DNA from: Alteromonas mediterranea DE
GTDB lineage: Bacteria; Pseudomonadota; Gammaproteobacteria; Enterobacterales; Alteromonadaceae
Reading direction: 5' to 3'
DNA: 64,000 nucleotides
NCBI RefSeq assembly: GCF_000020585.3
Contig: NC_011138.3
Span: 2,151,136-2,215,135 of the forward strand
Positions 63,805 through 64,000 of this stretch are shown here, in pieces. A program made the position numbers and the translations under genes. The first letter of the stretch is position 1; each line of letters opens with the position of its first letter. The notes under the pieces are model-generated. The model was not told where the DNA came from. It saw nothing but the letters and a program-made list of their open reading frames with translations, and did not search any database.

Positions 63805-64000
63805 TTAATGTTCGGAGTCGCACTCGACTCCCAAACCTATATCGTTTCGGTATTCATCGTCAGCTATCTTTCTTCTTTGCCAAAGAGTAATTGAAATTTC
63901 TTTTACACTATTAAAATCTGGCTTTGTAATTTCAATAGAGCCTTTAAATTCCTCGCCAATCGTGCAGACTGACGGGTTTAGTGTTAACGGAGTTTTACCC
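63805..64000 (-). CDS. Partial unknown protein, C-terminal part (cut by window end)
   Basis: A minus-strand frame is open from the window edge to a TAA at 63805-63807, 64 residues. It reads like a beta-rich protein: KTPLTLNPSVCTIGEEFKG, then SIEITKPDFNSVKEISITLWQRRK, ending GLGVECDSEH. The pattern faintly recalls DUF3592-type proteins (LDP..IGG..G), which is a guess. The N-terminus is outside the window. Composition and regular codon use suggest a real gene. Confidence 0.5.
   Translation of the reverse strand, partial: GKTPLTLNPSVCTIGEEFKGSIEITKPDFNSVKEISITLWQRRKIADDEYRNDIGLGVECDSEH

Noticed and set aside
1..64000. CRISPR arrays, tRNA and rRNA genes
   Set aside because: No regularly spaced short repeats, no tRNA cloverleaf with TTCRA loop and no rRNA-like stretch were seen by eye.

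Overview
The window looks like the chromosome of a marine gammaproteobacterium of the Alteromonas/Alteromonadales type. I base this on protein character: TonB-dependent receptors of the Xanthomonas/Caulobacter type, a tryptophan-halogenase-like gene beside a receptor, a Pla-1/cef-type lipase, the yejK/yejL/yejM block, and E. coli-like GlnS, YciK, CmoM, RlmA and SohB. No database search was possible, so family names rest on motifs and remembered homologues. No rRNA, tRNA or CRISPR was seen.

1-22 kb is a starch/maltodextrin utilisation locus. In order: the end of one TonB-dependent receptor, a flavin-dependent halogenase, a complete receptor, a large lipoprotein pullulanase with three C-terminal repeats, then (after a patatin-like protein, an RNA methyltransferase and an exosortase-type acyltransferase) a lipoprotein alpha-amylase, a periplasmic neopullulanase-like enzyme, an MFS sugar transporter, another lipoprotein amylase, and a LacI-family regulator on the opposite strand. 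Three identical 14-bp near-palindromes (TGAATACGTATGCA at 2523, 13391 and 15512) stand in front of the receptor, the first amylase and the neopullulanase. They are the likely operators of the LacI protein. The inferred flow is glucan capture and debranching at the outer membrane, TonB-driven entry, trimming in the periplasm, and MFS import of small sugars.

22-55 kb is mostly core genome: glnS, yciK, two secreted hydrolases (lipase and penicillin-acylase family), sohB, a TetR regulator, a Nif3-like protein, cmoM, a 2-hydroxyacid dehydrogenase, glutathione peroxidase, a split valine-catabolism set (mmsB, acyl-CoA dehydrogenase, 3-hydroxyisobutyryl-CoA hydrolase) with a LiuR-like palindrome, rlmA, a gmhB copy with a stop codon inside its catalytic motif, yejM/yejL/yejK, a two-domain PTPS-like protein, M23 and M61 peptidases, a PilZ protein, a Mpo1-like membrane protein, a LytS/LytTR two-component pair, pfkA and a DUF6279-type lipoprotein.

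55.8-63.6 kb is accessory. Two 70-nt direct repeat copies (55821 and 63483) bracket a thioesterase, a broken GNAT gene, an internally deleted IS5-family element carrying a complete ISAs1-family element with a perfect 10-bp target duplication, a LysR-controlled SDR/MDR/MDR oxidoreductase operon, and a decayed tyrosine integrase. The window ends inside a small partial gene on the minus strand.
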